This document shows positions 44,570-52,288 of a DNA stretch of 52,288 nucleotides, one piece after another (the stretch's first letter is position 1; each line of letters starts with the position of its first letter). The DNA comes from Aurantimonas aggregata. GTDB taxonomy: Bacteria; Pseudomonadota; Alphaproteobacteria; Rhizobiales; Rhizobiaceae. Under the pieces are notes generated by a model that did no database searches, had not been told where the DNA came from, and saw only the letters and a program-made list of their open reading frames with translations. The position numbers and the translations under genes are program-made. The DNA lies in the NCBI RefSeq assembly GCF_010500835.1, contig NZ_JAAAMJ010000022.1, forward strand, positions 1 through 52,288, in the 5' to 3' direction.

Positions 44570-45025
44570 CCAAAGGCGGGAGCGAATGTCGCCTGCCTCG
44601 ATCGCCCCGGCAGCGGCGGGTTCGCCGCGACCTTGCAAGGCATCGAGCAGCATGGCCGCCGCTGTCTCGTGCTGGAGGCCGATGTCCGTGAGGCGAGCGC
44701 GCTCGCCGACGCGGTGGCGCGTATCGAGGCCGAGTTGGGGCCGCTGTCGGTGGCGGTGAACGCAGCCGGCATCGCCAACGCGACTGCCGCCGAAGACATG
44801 TCCGAAGAGCAGTGGCGAAACATGCTCGACATCAACCTGACGGGCCTATTCCTCACGGCGCAAGCGGAAGCCCGGGTGATGCTGCCGCGCCGGCGCGGCT
44901 CCATCGTCAACATCGCCTCCATGTCCGGCTCGATCGTCAATCGCGGGTTATTGCAGGCGCACTACAACACGTCGAAGGCGGGGGTGATCCACCTCACGCG
45001 AAGCCTCGCCATGGAATGGGCGGAG
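44570..45025 (+). pseudogene. SDR dehydrogenase fragment, both ends missing
   Basis: The frame opens at AGANVACLDRPGSGG and reads through DVREASALADAVARIEAELG, NAAGIANATAAEDM, the catalytic Ser of IASMSG and YNTSKAGVIHLTRSLAMEWA, then turns to nonsense at about 45023. The N-terminal TGxxxGIG Rossmann motif (about 30 residues) and the whole C-terminal third (from the expected RVNAxxPG) are absent. The 3' break coincides with the end of the phage gp15-like gene on the other strand. No start codon is plausible. It was probably co-transcribed with the liv binding protein before the rearrangement. Confidence 0.85.
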
Positions 45026-47331
45026 CTCCGAGCCGACCGGTCAGCCAGTGACCGAGCCGCCAGTTCGCGCCATCGGTCCAGACGTCGGTCAGCGCCGGGA
45101 AGAACGGATAGGGCCGCGCGTCCCAGGTCCAGGCGGCGCATTCCGGCACATGCACCATTCCGCCGCCGTAGACACTGGAGACAGAATTGTTCGCCGGGGT
45201 GCCCCACCAAAGATGCATCGCCTCGAGATAGGCCCGCTGGATGGCATCGTCGCGCCAGCCCCGCGAGAAATACGGTGTGAAGCTCTCGGACGACTTCGGG
45301 TCGAAGAAGACGTTCGGCTGGTTCGTGCCGCGGTCGATGGCCGGACAGCCGAGTTCGGTGAACCAGATTGGCTTCGACTCCGGCACCCATGCAGTGGGCG
45401 TCCCGCTCTCCACCCCGCCCGGACGGTCGTAGTGCGGGTTCGACCACCAAGCGCGCAGGTCCTTGTAACGAAAGACCCACGGCTTGCTGGCGGCGCCATC
45501 GCTGATAGGCGTCCGGACCTGCGCGGCGCGATCCAGATCGGAAGCGTAAAACCAGTCGAAGCCTTCGCCGCCTGCGATGTTCGCCTGCAGGTAGGCGCGG
45601 TCGTAGATCGCCGGCCAGCCGTCCTGCGCATCAAGATGCTCGAACCCGTCGCGCCAGTCGGAGAGCGGCATGTAATTGTCGATGCCGACGAAATCGATAT
45701 CAGGATCGGCCCAGAGCGGATCGAGGTGGAAGAACACGTCGCCACTGCCGTCGCCCGGCTGGTGGCCGAAATACTCCGGCCAGTCGGCGGCGTAGCCGAT
45801 CTTCGTCCCAGCGCCGAGGATCGAGCGCACATCGCCAAGAAGATCCCGGTACGCCTGCACGGCCGGATAGGTGGACGCGCCCGAGCGGATTGTCGTCAGC
45901 CCGGGCATCTCGGTGCCGATCAGGAAGGCGTCGACCCCGCCCGCCGCTGCGCAGAGATGGGCGTAGTGCAGCACCATGCGCCGCAGACCCCAGTCGCCAG
46001 CCGCGCCGGTCCAGCTGACGCTCTCGCCCGAGACGTTGAAACTGGCAGGTGTCGCCGCGCCGAACAGCGCTGCGACCTGCGTGGCCGCCGTGGAGGTCTT
46101 GTCCACGGCCCCGGCGTAGCCTGCCGCCGGAGAGCAGGTGATCCGCCCCCGCCAGGGGAAGGCGGGCTGGCCCGTCTCGGCGGCATTGTCGGAGTACGGG
46201 TTGGGGAGGCTGTTGCCGGGCGGCACGTCCATCAGGATGAAGGGATAGAAGGTGACGCGTAGCCCGCGGGCGTTCATCTCCTGGATGGCCTGTACGACGG
46301 CGAAGTCGGACGGCGTGCCGCCATAGACAGGGCGATCCTCTGCGTCGCGACTGACAAGAAAGGCATTGGCACGGCTGACGCCGTTGACCGTCCAGGAGGC
46401 GGGCGTGGTCGACTTTGCCGACACCTCGACACCCGGCCGCACCTTGCAGGAGCCCGCGCGCAGGTCGTCGCCGAACTAGGCCACGACGAGGCTGACGCTC
46501 TCGACGGCGGGCGCCATCGCCTGCAGCCGGTCGAGCGCCACCACCATGTCGGTCGCGTCCGGCAGCGCATTCAGGTTCTCGGCCTGCGTCGCCCCGCCGT
46601 CGGATTTGCGGATGGCCTGCGTCGCGTAGGTGAACTCACCTGAGGCCGGGATCATGGTGACGGCGCGGATCAGCCCCTCGGCGGTGTCGGGATCCGCAAG
46701 CGGACGGAAGACCTCAAAGGAGAGCTGCGGCAGGCGGTTGCCATAAGTGGAAAGCGCCAGCTCCTCGAAGACGACATACGCGGTGCCGAGATAGGCGGGC
46801 GTGCTGGCCGCGCCGGTTTTCGCGGCGATGAACGGATCGGGACCTTGTGCCTCGCCGCCGGGATACCAACGCCACGTGACCCCGGAGAGGTCCATCGGCT
46901 TTGCCGTCGGCCCAGATGCGGCCGATGCCGGTGATCGGGCCCTCGCACAAGGCGACGGCAAAGGACGCATAGTAGAGATACTCGGTGGTTTTGACCTTGC
47001 CGCCCCCGCCGCCCTTGCCGCCGCCCTGAGTGGTGGTCTTCGTCTCCTCGCGGAAATCTGTCGCCCAGATGATGTTGCCACCCATCCGCATCCGGCCATA
47101 AAGGCGCGTAATGACGGCTCCTTCCGTGGACGAGGTGATCCGCAGCGTGTCGAGCCGCGCGCCCTCGATCCGCTGCGTGGGCGCCAGCGACGAGACGATC
47201 CAGCTTTCGACGACTGAGCCGATGGCGGAGCCGATGAAACCGCCAATGGTGGCGGCACTGACGCCGAGGATGGCACCGCCGATGCTGCCGCCGATGGCAG
47301 CGCCAACGGCACCGAGAACGAGGGTGGCCAT
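45026..47331 (-). pseudogene. phage/GTA gp15-like host-specificity (TIM-barrel) tail protein, broken
   Basis: From ATG 47331 the protein starts with a Gly/Ala-rich N-terminus (ATLVLGAVGAAIGGSIGG) and runs to IWADGKA. One extra base in a T3 run (46900-46902, plus strand) shifts the frame; correcting it gives DGKPMDLSGVTWRWYPG. A TAG (46476-46478) then interrupts VVA-stop-FGDDLRAGSC where Trp is expected. After that, the glycoside-hydrolase-like barrel (WTVNGVSRANAFLVSRDAED, WFTELGCPAIDRGTNQPNVF) is open until ANWRLGHWLTGRLG, where the DNA switches to the SDR fragment. At least 750 residues of coding sequence survive, but the C-terminal half of the usual protein is gone. Confidence 0.85.
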
Positions 47332-47340
47332 GTCAGGGTC

Positions 47341-47790
47341 TCAGCGTTGCGGGAACAGGAAGGCGAACGCGATGCGCCGCCGCCAGGCGTGCGCCAGCGG
47401 TTCCTCGACCACGCCGAGCCGCTCATAGGCGTGGAGGAAGGTGTCGTTGCCGGTCAGTATCCCGACATGCTTGGTGATGGCGCGTGGCTTCATGCGGAAC
47501 AGGACGAGCGCGCCGGGGCCGGCCTCCGAGGCAGTAATCTCCGGCATCATCCGCCGCACCCCCTCGGCCAGAACCTCGCGCGGGCCGGTCTCGCCCCAGT
47601 CGCGGCTGTAAGGCGGGATCGGAAACGGCTCAGGGCCCACCACCTCGCGCCAGATGCCGCGCGCCAACCCGAGGCAGTCGCAGCCAACGCCCTTCAGGCT
47701 GGCATGATCGTGATAAGGCGTGCCGCGCCAGCTGCGGGCTGTGGCGACAACGCGGTCCGGATCGGCCCCAACAATGACGGCGGCGTTCAC
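47341..47790 (-). CDS. NlpC/P60 family phage tail peptidase (gp14-like)
   Basis: Codes for 149 residues. The cysteine-peptidase triad is present: Cys in GVGCDCLGLARG (about residue 38), His in ITKHVGILTG and a second His in TFLHAYERL. This small peptidase is the GTA gp14/prophage tail-assembly type, thought to act on peptidoglycan at the tail tip. Its start overlaps the DUF2163 stop (ATGA). Intact in itself, but flanked by broken tail genes, so it is probably no longer selected. Confidence 0.88.
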   Translation of the reverse strand: MNAAVIVGADPDRVVATARSWRGTPYHDHASLKGVGCDCLGLARGIWREVVGPEPFPIPPYSRDWGETGPREVLAEGVRRMMPEITASEAGPGALVLFRMKPRAITKHVGILTGNDTFLHAYERLGVVEEPLAHAWRRRIAFAFLFPQR

Positions 47791-48671
47791 AGTACCGCCC
47801 CGTCGTGCCCACCGTCCTTGGTGGCATAGCGGAGTACCGCGTCCTGGCCGGGGATATGCGGGAAGCCGCGGAAGTTGGCGACGTTGGCGAACTTCGCGCC
47901 GCAGGTCTCCATACGCTTGTCGCAGCCCGCGCGGACGATGAAGTCGTCGCCCTCGGCGATGGACCGCACCGGTGCTTCGAGCAGCGTTAGCACCGCGATG
48001 CCGTCGGTCACGTCATGCGCGATGATCTCTGCCCGCCGCCCTGCATTGACGCCGCTCGTCCACTCAACCGTGCCGAAGGTGAACCAGCCTGAGGAGAGGC
48101 CGCCGAGACCCGAGGCGGTAAAGGCGCGGTCGCACAGGATGTCGATGGCGGCGCCGGTGCCAGTGAAAACGGGATCGTCGAGATCGACTCCGCAGCGTGC
48201 ATCTCCGAGCGCCGCGTCGCAGGTCGCCTGGAATGTCCGCCCGACCGTCTGCCCCAGCACATGGGCGAGCGAGCGCACTTCGGCAACGAAGAACAGCCGC
48301 CCGCGCCGGATCTGGCCGATGGCGCCCCGGCGCATCAACAGACGTTGTGTCGGGTCCGACCAGTTCACCCGCCAGACCTCGACCTCCGCGTTATCCCAGC
48401 GGCCGTCGAGGATGTCCGTCTCGGTGATTCGGTCCGAGGTCAGCACGCCTTCGGCATCCTGCGCATCGACCGAGAGGTCCGAGCCCGAGCGCACCTCGGA
48501 CGCCGTCAGCCCGCTTTCGGGCTCGAAGTCGGTGCCGTCGAAACTCAGCGTCCGGTCGTGGTCTGTGAACCCGAAGGTCACGCCGTCCGCGCGCAGGATG
48601 CGCCAGCACCAGGCGAGTGTCGTCGTTCCATCGTCGAGATGGGCCTGCAAGTCGTTGTCGAAGGTCTTCAT
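47787..48671 (-). CDS. DUF2163 family phage tail-tip protein (gp13-like)
   Basis: Codes for 294 residues from ATG 48671, fixed by the ATGA overlap with the DUF2460 stop. The DUF2163 layout is clear: N-terminal FGFTDHDRTLSFDGTDFEPESG, a central barrel and a C-terminal Cys cluster (ATCDAALGDARCGVD, AGCDKRMETCGAKFANVANF) that binds iron-sulfur or zinc in related tail hubs. The ending NFRGFPHIPGQDAVLRY is conserved. Intact. Second last of the intact genes in the module. Confidence 0.9.
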   Translation of the reverse strand: MKTFDNDLQAHLDDGTTTLAWCWRILRADGVTFGFTDHDRTLSFDGTDFEPESGLTASEVRSGSDLSVDAQDAEGVLTSDRITETDILDGRWDNAEVEVWRVNWSDPTQRLLMRRGAIGQIRRGRLFFVAEVRSLAHVLGQTVGRTFQATCDAALGDARCGVDLDDPVFTGTGAAIDILCDRAFTASGLGGLSSGWFTFGTVEWTSGVNAGRRAEIIAHDVTDGIAVLTLLEAPVRSIAEGDDFIVRAGCDKRMETCGAKFANVANFRGFPHIPGQDAVLRYATKDGGHDGAVL

Positions 48672-49294
48672 CGGCGCAATTCCAGAAGCGGGATGGACGT
48701 GATCGAGCCGAGCCGCTCGAGGTCGAGGGTGACGTCGAGCACGTCGGTGTCGAAGCGGACGGGCACGTCGAATTCGAAGCCGGCGGTGACTGCGACGCCA
48801 GCGCCCGGCGCGGCACTGAAAGTGACGAGGTCGGTTGTGGTGTCGGCCGACCAGCCGGACGGCTGCTCGACACCGCCCAGCGCGATGCGCACGGTGCCCG
48901 CGACCGGCTTGGCGATGGTCCGCGTCCAGGCCTGCGCACCGGAGGCGTAGCGCTTGACCAGCTGGAAGGCGGTAGTCGTGCCGTCCCCGGTGCCGATCGA
49001 CTGATCGGGGGACGATGGTGTGCCGGATGGCAGGCAGGACTTGTGGTCGCCCCAATCCTTGAAACGGAAGCCATGCAGGCGACCATTGCGGGCTTCGAAG
49101 AAGGCGACGACCGCCGCCAGATCGTCGGCGCGGCGGATGCCGTAGGCGACATCGTAGCGGCGCCGCGAGTTGGCCCAGCTGGCATTGCGCTCCTCGTCGC
49201 CCGAGGCCAGTTCGACGATCTGCGTGCGTCGTTCCGGCCCGCCGCGCGCGCCCCGGCTGATGGTGTCGGGAAACCGAACCTCGTGAAACGCCAT
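48668..49294 (-). CDS. DUF2460 family phage tail protein (gp12-like)
   Basis: Codes for 208 residues. The N-terminus FHEVRFPDTISRGARGGPER and the block RYDVAYGIRRADDLAAVVAF and FEARNGRLHGFRFKDW are the DUF2460 signature, corresponding to the GTA gp12 distal-tail protein. The rest is a beta-rich domain. ATG 49294 overlaps the tape-measure stop (ATGA). No inactivating change is visible. Confidence 0.9.
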   Translation of the reverse strand: MAFHEVRFPDTISRGARGGPERRTQIVELASGDEERNASWANSRRRYDVAYGIRRADDLAAVVAFFEARNGRLHGFRFKDWGDHKSCLPSGTPSSPDQSIGTGDGTTTAFQLVKRYASGAQAWTRTIAKPVAGTVRIALGGVEQPSGWSADTTTDLVTFSAAPGAGVAVTAGFEFDVPVRFDTDVLDVTLDLERLGSITSIPLLELRR

Positions 49295-51123
49295 CACATG
49301 CCCCTCCGGCCGAGCGAGACCGCGCGGGCAATGTCTGCCGCGACCTGCGTGCGCGATTGCCGGAAGCTTTCGACATCGCGGGCCATGATGGTGACGTTGA
49401 CCCCGCCGCCTGCGCCGTAGGACTGAGCCTCGCGGCGTGACAGCACCCGCTCGCCCCGCTGCAGGATCGCGGGCACCTCGTCGTGGCGCAGCCCGGCCAT
49501 GCCGCCCGAATGCATCCGGGGTGCCGCCGCCAAAGCCATCGCCGGGACCATCCGCGACGGTGCGGCCGCTCCAACCATACCGCCCGCATGAAGAATGTTC
49601 GCGAAGATCCCGCCCGCACCGCCGAGGGCCCCAGAGAGCGCATTGGCGATCGGCCCGAGGATGAACCGGCGCGCAGCCAGCTTGGCGAGATCGGCCAGCA
49701 GCGACGTCACCAGGTCGCCGAAGTTTAACTTGCCCGTCTTCACGAACTCGCCGACGGCGTTTTCGGCACTGGTGAAGGCGCTGACGAGGCTCTGGCCGAT
49801 ATCGCCACCGATCTCGCGCGCCTTCGTGGCGTAGCCGGACAGTGCCTTGGTGACCGCCTGCCATCCGGTGACGGCCGCCTCGGCGTCAGGCTTCGCGGCG
49901 GCGGCGGCGGCCCCGGCGGCAGCACCTGCACCCGTGGCGGCGCGTCCTGTGTCGTCCAATGCGGTGCCCAGCTCGGTCGCCGCAATCGCCGCATCCTGAA
50001 GCGCTGCTTCGGACTCCGCCCCGCTGCCTGCAACGGCCGTCTTCAGCGCATCCCAAGCCGCCAGCGGCCGGGTGGCGGCATCGCTCAACATGCCCGCGGC
50101 TTCGCGGTATCCCTCGGCCCGGACCCGAGCATCCTCGGCCGCCGCCCCAAGCCCCAGATCAGGCGCGTCGACGTAGCTGCGCTCAAGTGCTGCCGAAAAA
50201 GCATCGACCGCCGCAGCTCCTGCCGTCTCGGCCGCGCCCGCGAAGGGGTTGTCAATCCGGCCGAGCGCCACCGGATCGAGCGTGCCGATGCGCACCCCAC
50301 CTTCGCCGGTGGCCCATTCGGGGAGCAGGTCCAGCGCGCCGTTCAGCGCCGAAATGAAGCCGTTGATCCGAGTGACAACGCCATTCAGCATCGCCTCGAC
50401 CCCACCGATCAATCCGTTTGCCGCCTGGAACGCGAAATCGCCAATGGCGCTGGGGAGACGTCCCCAGATCGCCTTCATCGCATCGAACGCACCTTGAAAG
50501 ATTGCCACGGAGCGGTCGCCGAAGCTGACAACCCCGGTGATGGCGCCGTCGAGCGCAGTCAGCGCCGTGGCCTTCAGCTCTTCCCAACCCGCCGCCATCC
50601 GGGCCAGCACCGCGTCGAGCGCGAGGCCTACACGACCCCACACTTCGGAGGCCAGATCGGACAGCAGTCGAAACGCCTCGCCGACGCCCCCCACGCGTTC
50701 GACAAGCCGGGTGAACTGGTAGACAAGTTCGCCCGCACCGACGATCAGCGCGCCGATACCGGTGCGGATCAACGCGCCGCGCAGAACCACCAGAGCGGTA
50801 GCGAGCCCGCGCACCGACAGTGCCGCTGCGGCCATGCCCGCCACCCAGCGGCCCGCAAGGAAGGCGGCGAAGGTCGCGGCGTAGGTGGTCAGTCGGCCGA
50901 TGTTATCGAAGAGGCGCGGATGGCGATGCCGAGCGGGCCGGTGCGACTGGCCACAGCCGCCATCGCATCCGCGACGGCTTCCAGCGCGGGCGCGGCGGCG
51001 ACGGCGAGCTGGTTCGACAGCCCACGCCAGATCAGCCCGAGCCGCGAGATGGCATCGTTCGTCCGCTCGATCTGGTCGGCGTCCTGCTCTGAGACCACGA
51101 CCCCAAAAGCGAGAACGTCCTCG
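49294..51123 (-). pseudogene. phage tail tape-measure protein, 5'-deleted and frameshifted
   Basis: The surviving gene reads, in one frame, EDVLAFGVVVSEQDADQIER and on to VASRTGPLGIAIR (minus strand, to about 50915). The frame then changes, and FDNIGRLTTYAATFAAFLAG continues with hydrophobic and Ala-rich helical segments to the C-terminus RDVESFRQSRTQVAADIARA. Both frames are typical of tape-measure proteins of alphaproteobacterial prophages. The N-terminal part expected before DVxAFG is missing: at about 51121-51126 the sequence joins directly to a tail chaperone fragment. A deletion plus a frameshift make it non-functional. Confidence 0.82.
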
Positions 51124-51297
51124 GTTGGCGAAAGCGACGGCGCGTTCCTCGTCGGAGGCGGCTTCCGGCAGGTTTTCCACCACGGGATCGCTGCGCGTCG
51201 CCACCATCAGCGCCGTGGTCAGCGGGCGCAACTGCACCCGCACGCCGGGCGCGAGATCGTGCCAGCGCGGCGCGTTCGTCAGATCGAGCGTCAGCAT
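51124..51297 (-). pseudogene. tail assembly chaperone remnant
   Basis: Begins LTLDLTNAPRWHDLAPGVRV and reads QLRPLTTALMVATRSDPVVE to SDEERAVAFA, about 57 codons, then is cut by the deletion that joins it to the tape-measure gene. The pattern matches the short protein found between tail-tube and tape-measure genes in this prophage type. ATG 51297 overlaps the tail-tube stop. The usual downstream half is absent. Confidence 0.7.
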
Positions 51298-52225
51298 CAA
51301 TACGTCTCCACATCGTTTACGAGGGTTGCGGTGCACATCCGGCCGATGGTGCTGTCGCGCGCTGCCTGCCAGTCGAAACTGGCCTGCACGCCCTGAGGCC
51401 CGGAGATCTCGATGCGCGGGCGCGGCAGATAGACGGCGTGCACGGTGAAGGTGAAGCTCTCGCCCGAGGGCAGGACGTAGGCGAATTCCATCTCGCAGGC
51501 CTCGCCGTTGATGGCTTGTGTTACCAACGTCTGATCGGCGAAGCGGACCTCGATGCGGCCGGTCAGCGCGGCGATGGACGGGTCCGCCCCGTCGATGCGG
51601 CCGTCACTGCGGATGGTCTCGATGCGGTCGAGGTTGTTGGCATAGGTGATCTCGGCGGAGACCACGTTGCCGAGGGCCGAGCCGTTGCGGGTGATCGCCC
51701 CGTTGAAATGCCCGAAGCGCTTCAGTTCCAGCGCGGCGGGCGTTCCAGCGCCAGTGATCGTGCCGACCGTCTCGCCCTGCGCCACCAGCCGCGCCGTTGC
51801 AGTCAGCAGACCCGAGTGCTGCATCTGCCAAGTGATCTGGTCGAGCACGCAGCCGGAATACATCGCATAGCGCGGCACCTCGGGCATGACGGTCTCGATC
51901 GACATGCTTGGCAGCGTCCACGATCCCGACTGGAACTCGTGACTGTACGGGGCTTCTGCGCCAGTCGTGGTAGGATCACCAAAAGCCGCCTTTAGCCAGA
52001 AGCCGAAGGCCTCTGCGTCAAGCGGCACGACGACATCGCCATCGGCCGTGACCGCGTCCTTGATCGGCGCAAGCGGATCGCGGCCGTAACCGAGAAGCTC
52101 CGAGTTCAGCAGCGGCTGCTCGGCGCCGAGCGAGGTGCTCGCGAAGGGCATGCGGGTGAAACGTAACCCTACGCCGTGGGCCGCCTAGTTTCGAGGCGTA
52201 GGACCTGCTGTTTTCCGTCGGCCAT
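51297..52225 (-). pseudogene. phage tail-tube protein with N-terminal frameshift
   Basis: The main frame from 52151 gives 284 residues: MPFASTSLGAEQPLLNSELL, GYGRDPLAPIKDAVTADGDV and a beta-rich tail-tube domain, ending in ATLVNDVETY. Upstream in the same frame FTR precedes MPFAST, as the family expects, but a TAG lies 12 codons before ATG 52151. In the +1 frame ATG 52225 starts MADGKQQVLRLET, a plausible true N-terminus. The two parts are joined if one small indel near 52184-52188 is corrected. ATG 52151 alone would give a protein lacking about 25 residues. No good ribosome-binding site precedes 52225. Confidence 0.72.
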
Positions 52226-52288
52226 GGGCTAGCCACGGTGCAAGCAGCGAGGATAACCACGTGCCCATTCACCGAATGGAGATTGTGA

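Noticed and set aside
45048-46262. 404-codon plus-strand frame in the tail module
   Set aside because: It is antisense to the gp15-like gene, which has clear protein-level signatures.
45026-52225. A functional gene transfer agent or tailocin
   Set aside because: Head, portal, terminase and protease genes are not in the window and most tail genes carry inactivating changes.

Overview
The window looks like the chromosome of a GC-rich alphaproteobacterium, probably Hyphomicrobiales (Rhizobiales). The evidence is high GC with strong third-position GC bias, a sitABCD-type metal transporter, separate CYTH and CHAD genes, pcaF, three-gene tct transporters, many solute-binding proteins, and tail genes of the kind shared by alphaproteobacterial prophages and gene transfer agents. 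No rRNA, complete tRNA or CRISPR array was seen. Genus is not claimed.

Layout. 0-9.6 kb is ordinary core: a methylase-like fragment, a small conserved ORF, lepA, a Tat-exported Arg-rich protein, sitABCD behind a Fur/Mur-like palindrome, CYTH, CHAD and pcaF. 9.6-20.9 kb is mostly minus strand and metabolic: an iron alcohol dehydrogenase, an SDR, then a six-gene operon (FMN 2-hydroxyacid oxidase, a binding protein with no signal peptide, an Asp/Glu racemase-like protein, OtnK, OtnC, OtnI). That operon reads as a C4 sugar-acid (tetronate) route to DHAP. A second operon (SDR, RraA-like, DapA-like) diverges from a LysR gene. 21.0-24.4 kb is a less GC-rich accessory patch with a broken phage terminase-small-subunit-like gene, orphan hypotheticals and a gene with two compensating frameshifts. 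24.4-34.0 kb has a Ca/Na exchanger family protein, a DUF998 protein, a GntR/FCD regulator, tctCBA, and a divergent aldonate dehydratase, aldehyde dehydrogenase and cupin set. 34.7-44.5 kb is a long minus-strand operon livHMGF-M20 deacetylase-flavin monooxygenase-RidA-DUF1028-LysR with a divergent liv binding protein. 45.0-52.3 kb is a decaying phage/GTA-type tail module on the minus strand.

How it works together. The same 12-bp palindrome ATTGTTGACAAT, of the form bound by FadR-type GntR regulators, lies in the promoter of the tetronate operon, between tctC and the dehydratase gene, and beside a 44-residue ORF. This suggests that the GntR/FCD regulator at 26.4-27.1 kb controls a dispersed sugar-acid regulon: uptake by TctCBA, oxidation by the FMN oxidase, then OtnI, OtnK and OtnC, with a parallel dehydratase/aldehyde dehydrogenase branch. 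The liv operon looks like uptake and breakdown of an N-acylated or otherwise modified amino acid.

Decay. The tail module carries a tail-tube frameshift, a deletion fusing a chaperone remnant to the tape measure, a tape-measure frameshift, and a frameshift, nonsense codon and 3' truncation in the gp15-like gene. Its left end is fused to an SDR gene that has itself lost both ends. It is therefore a remnant, not a working particle system.
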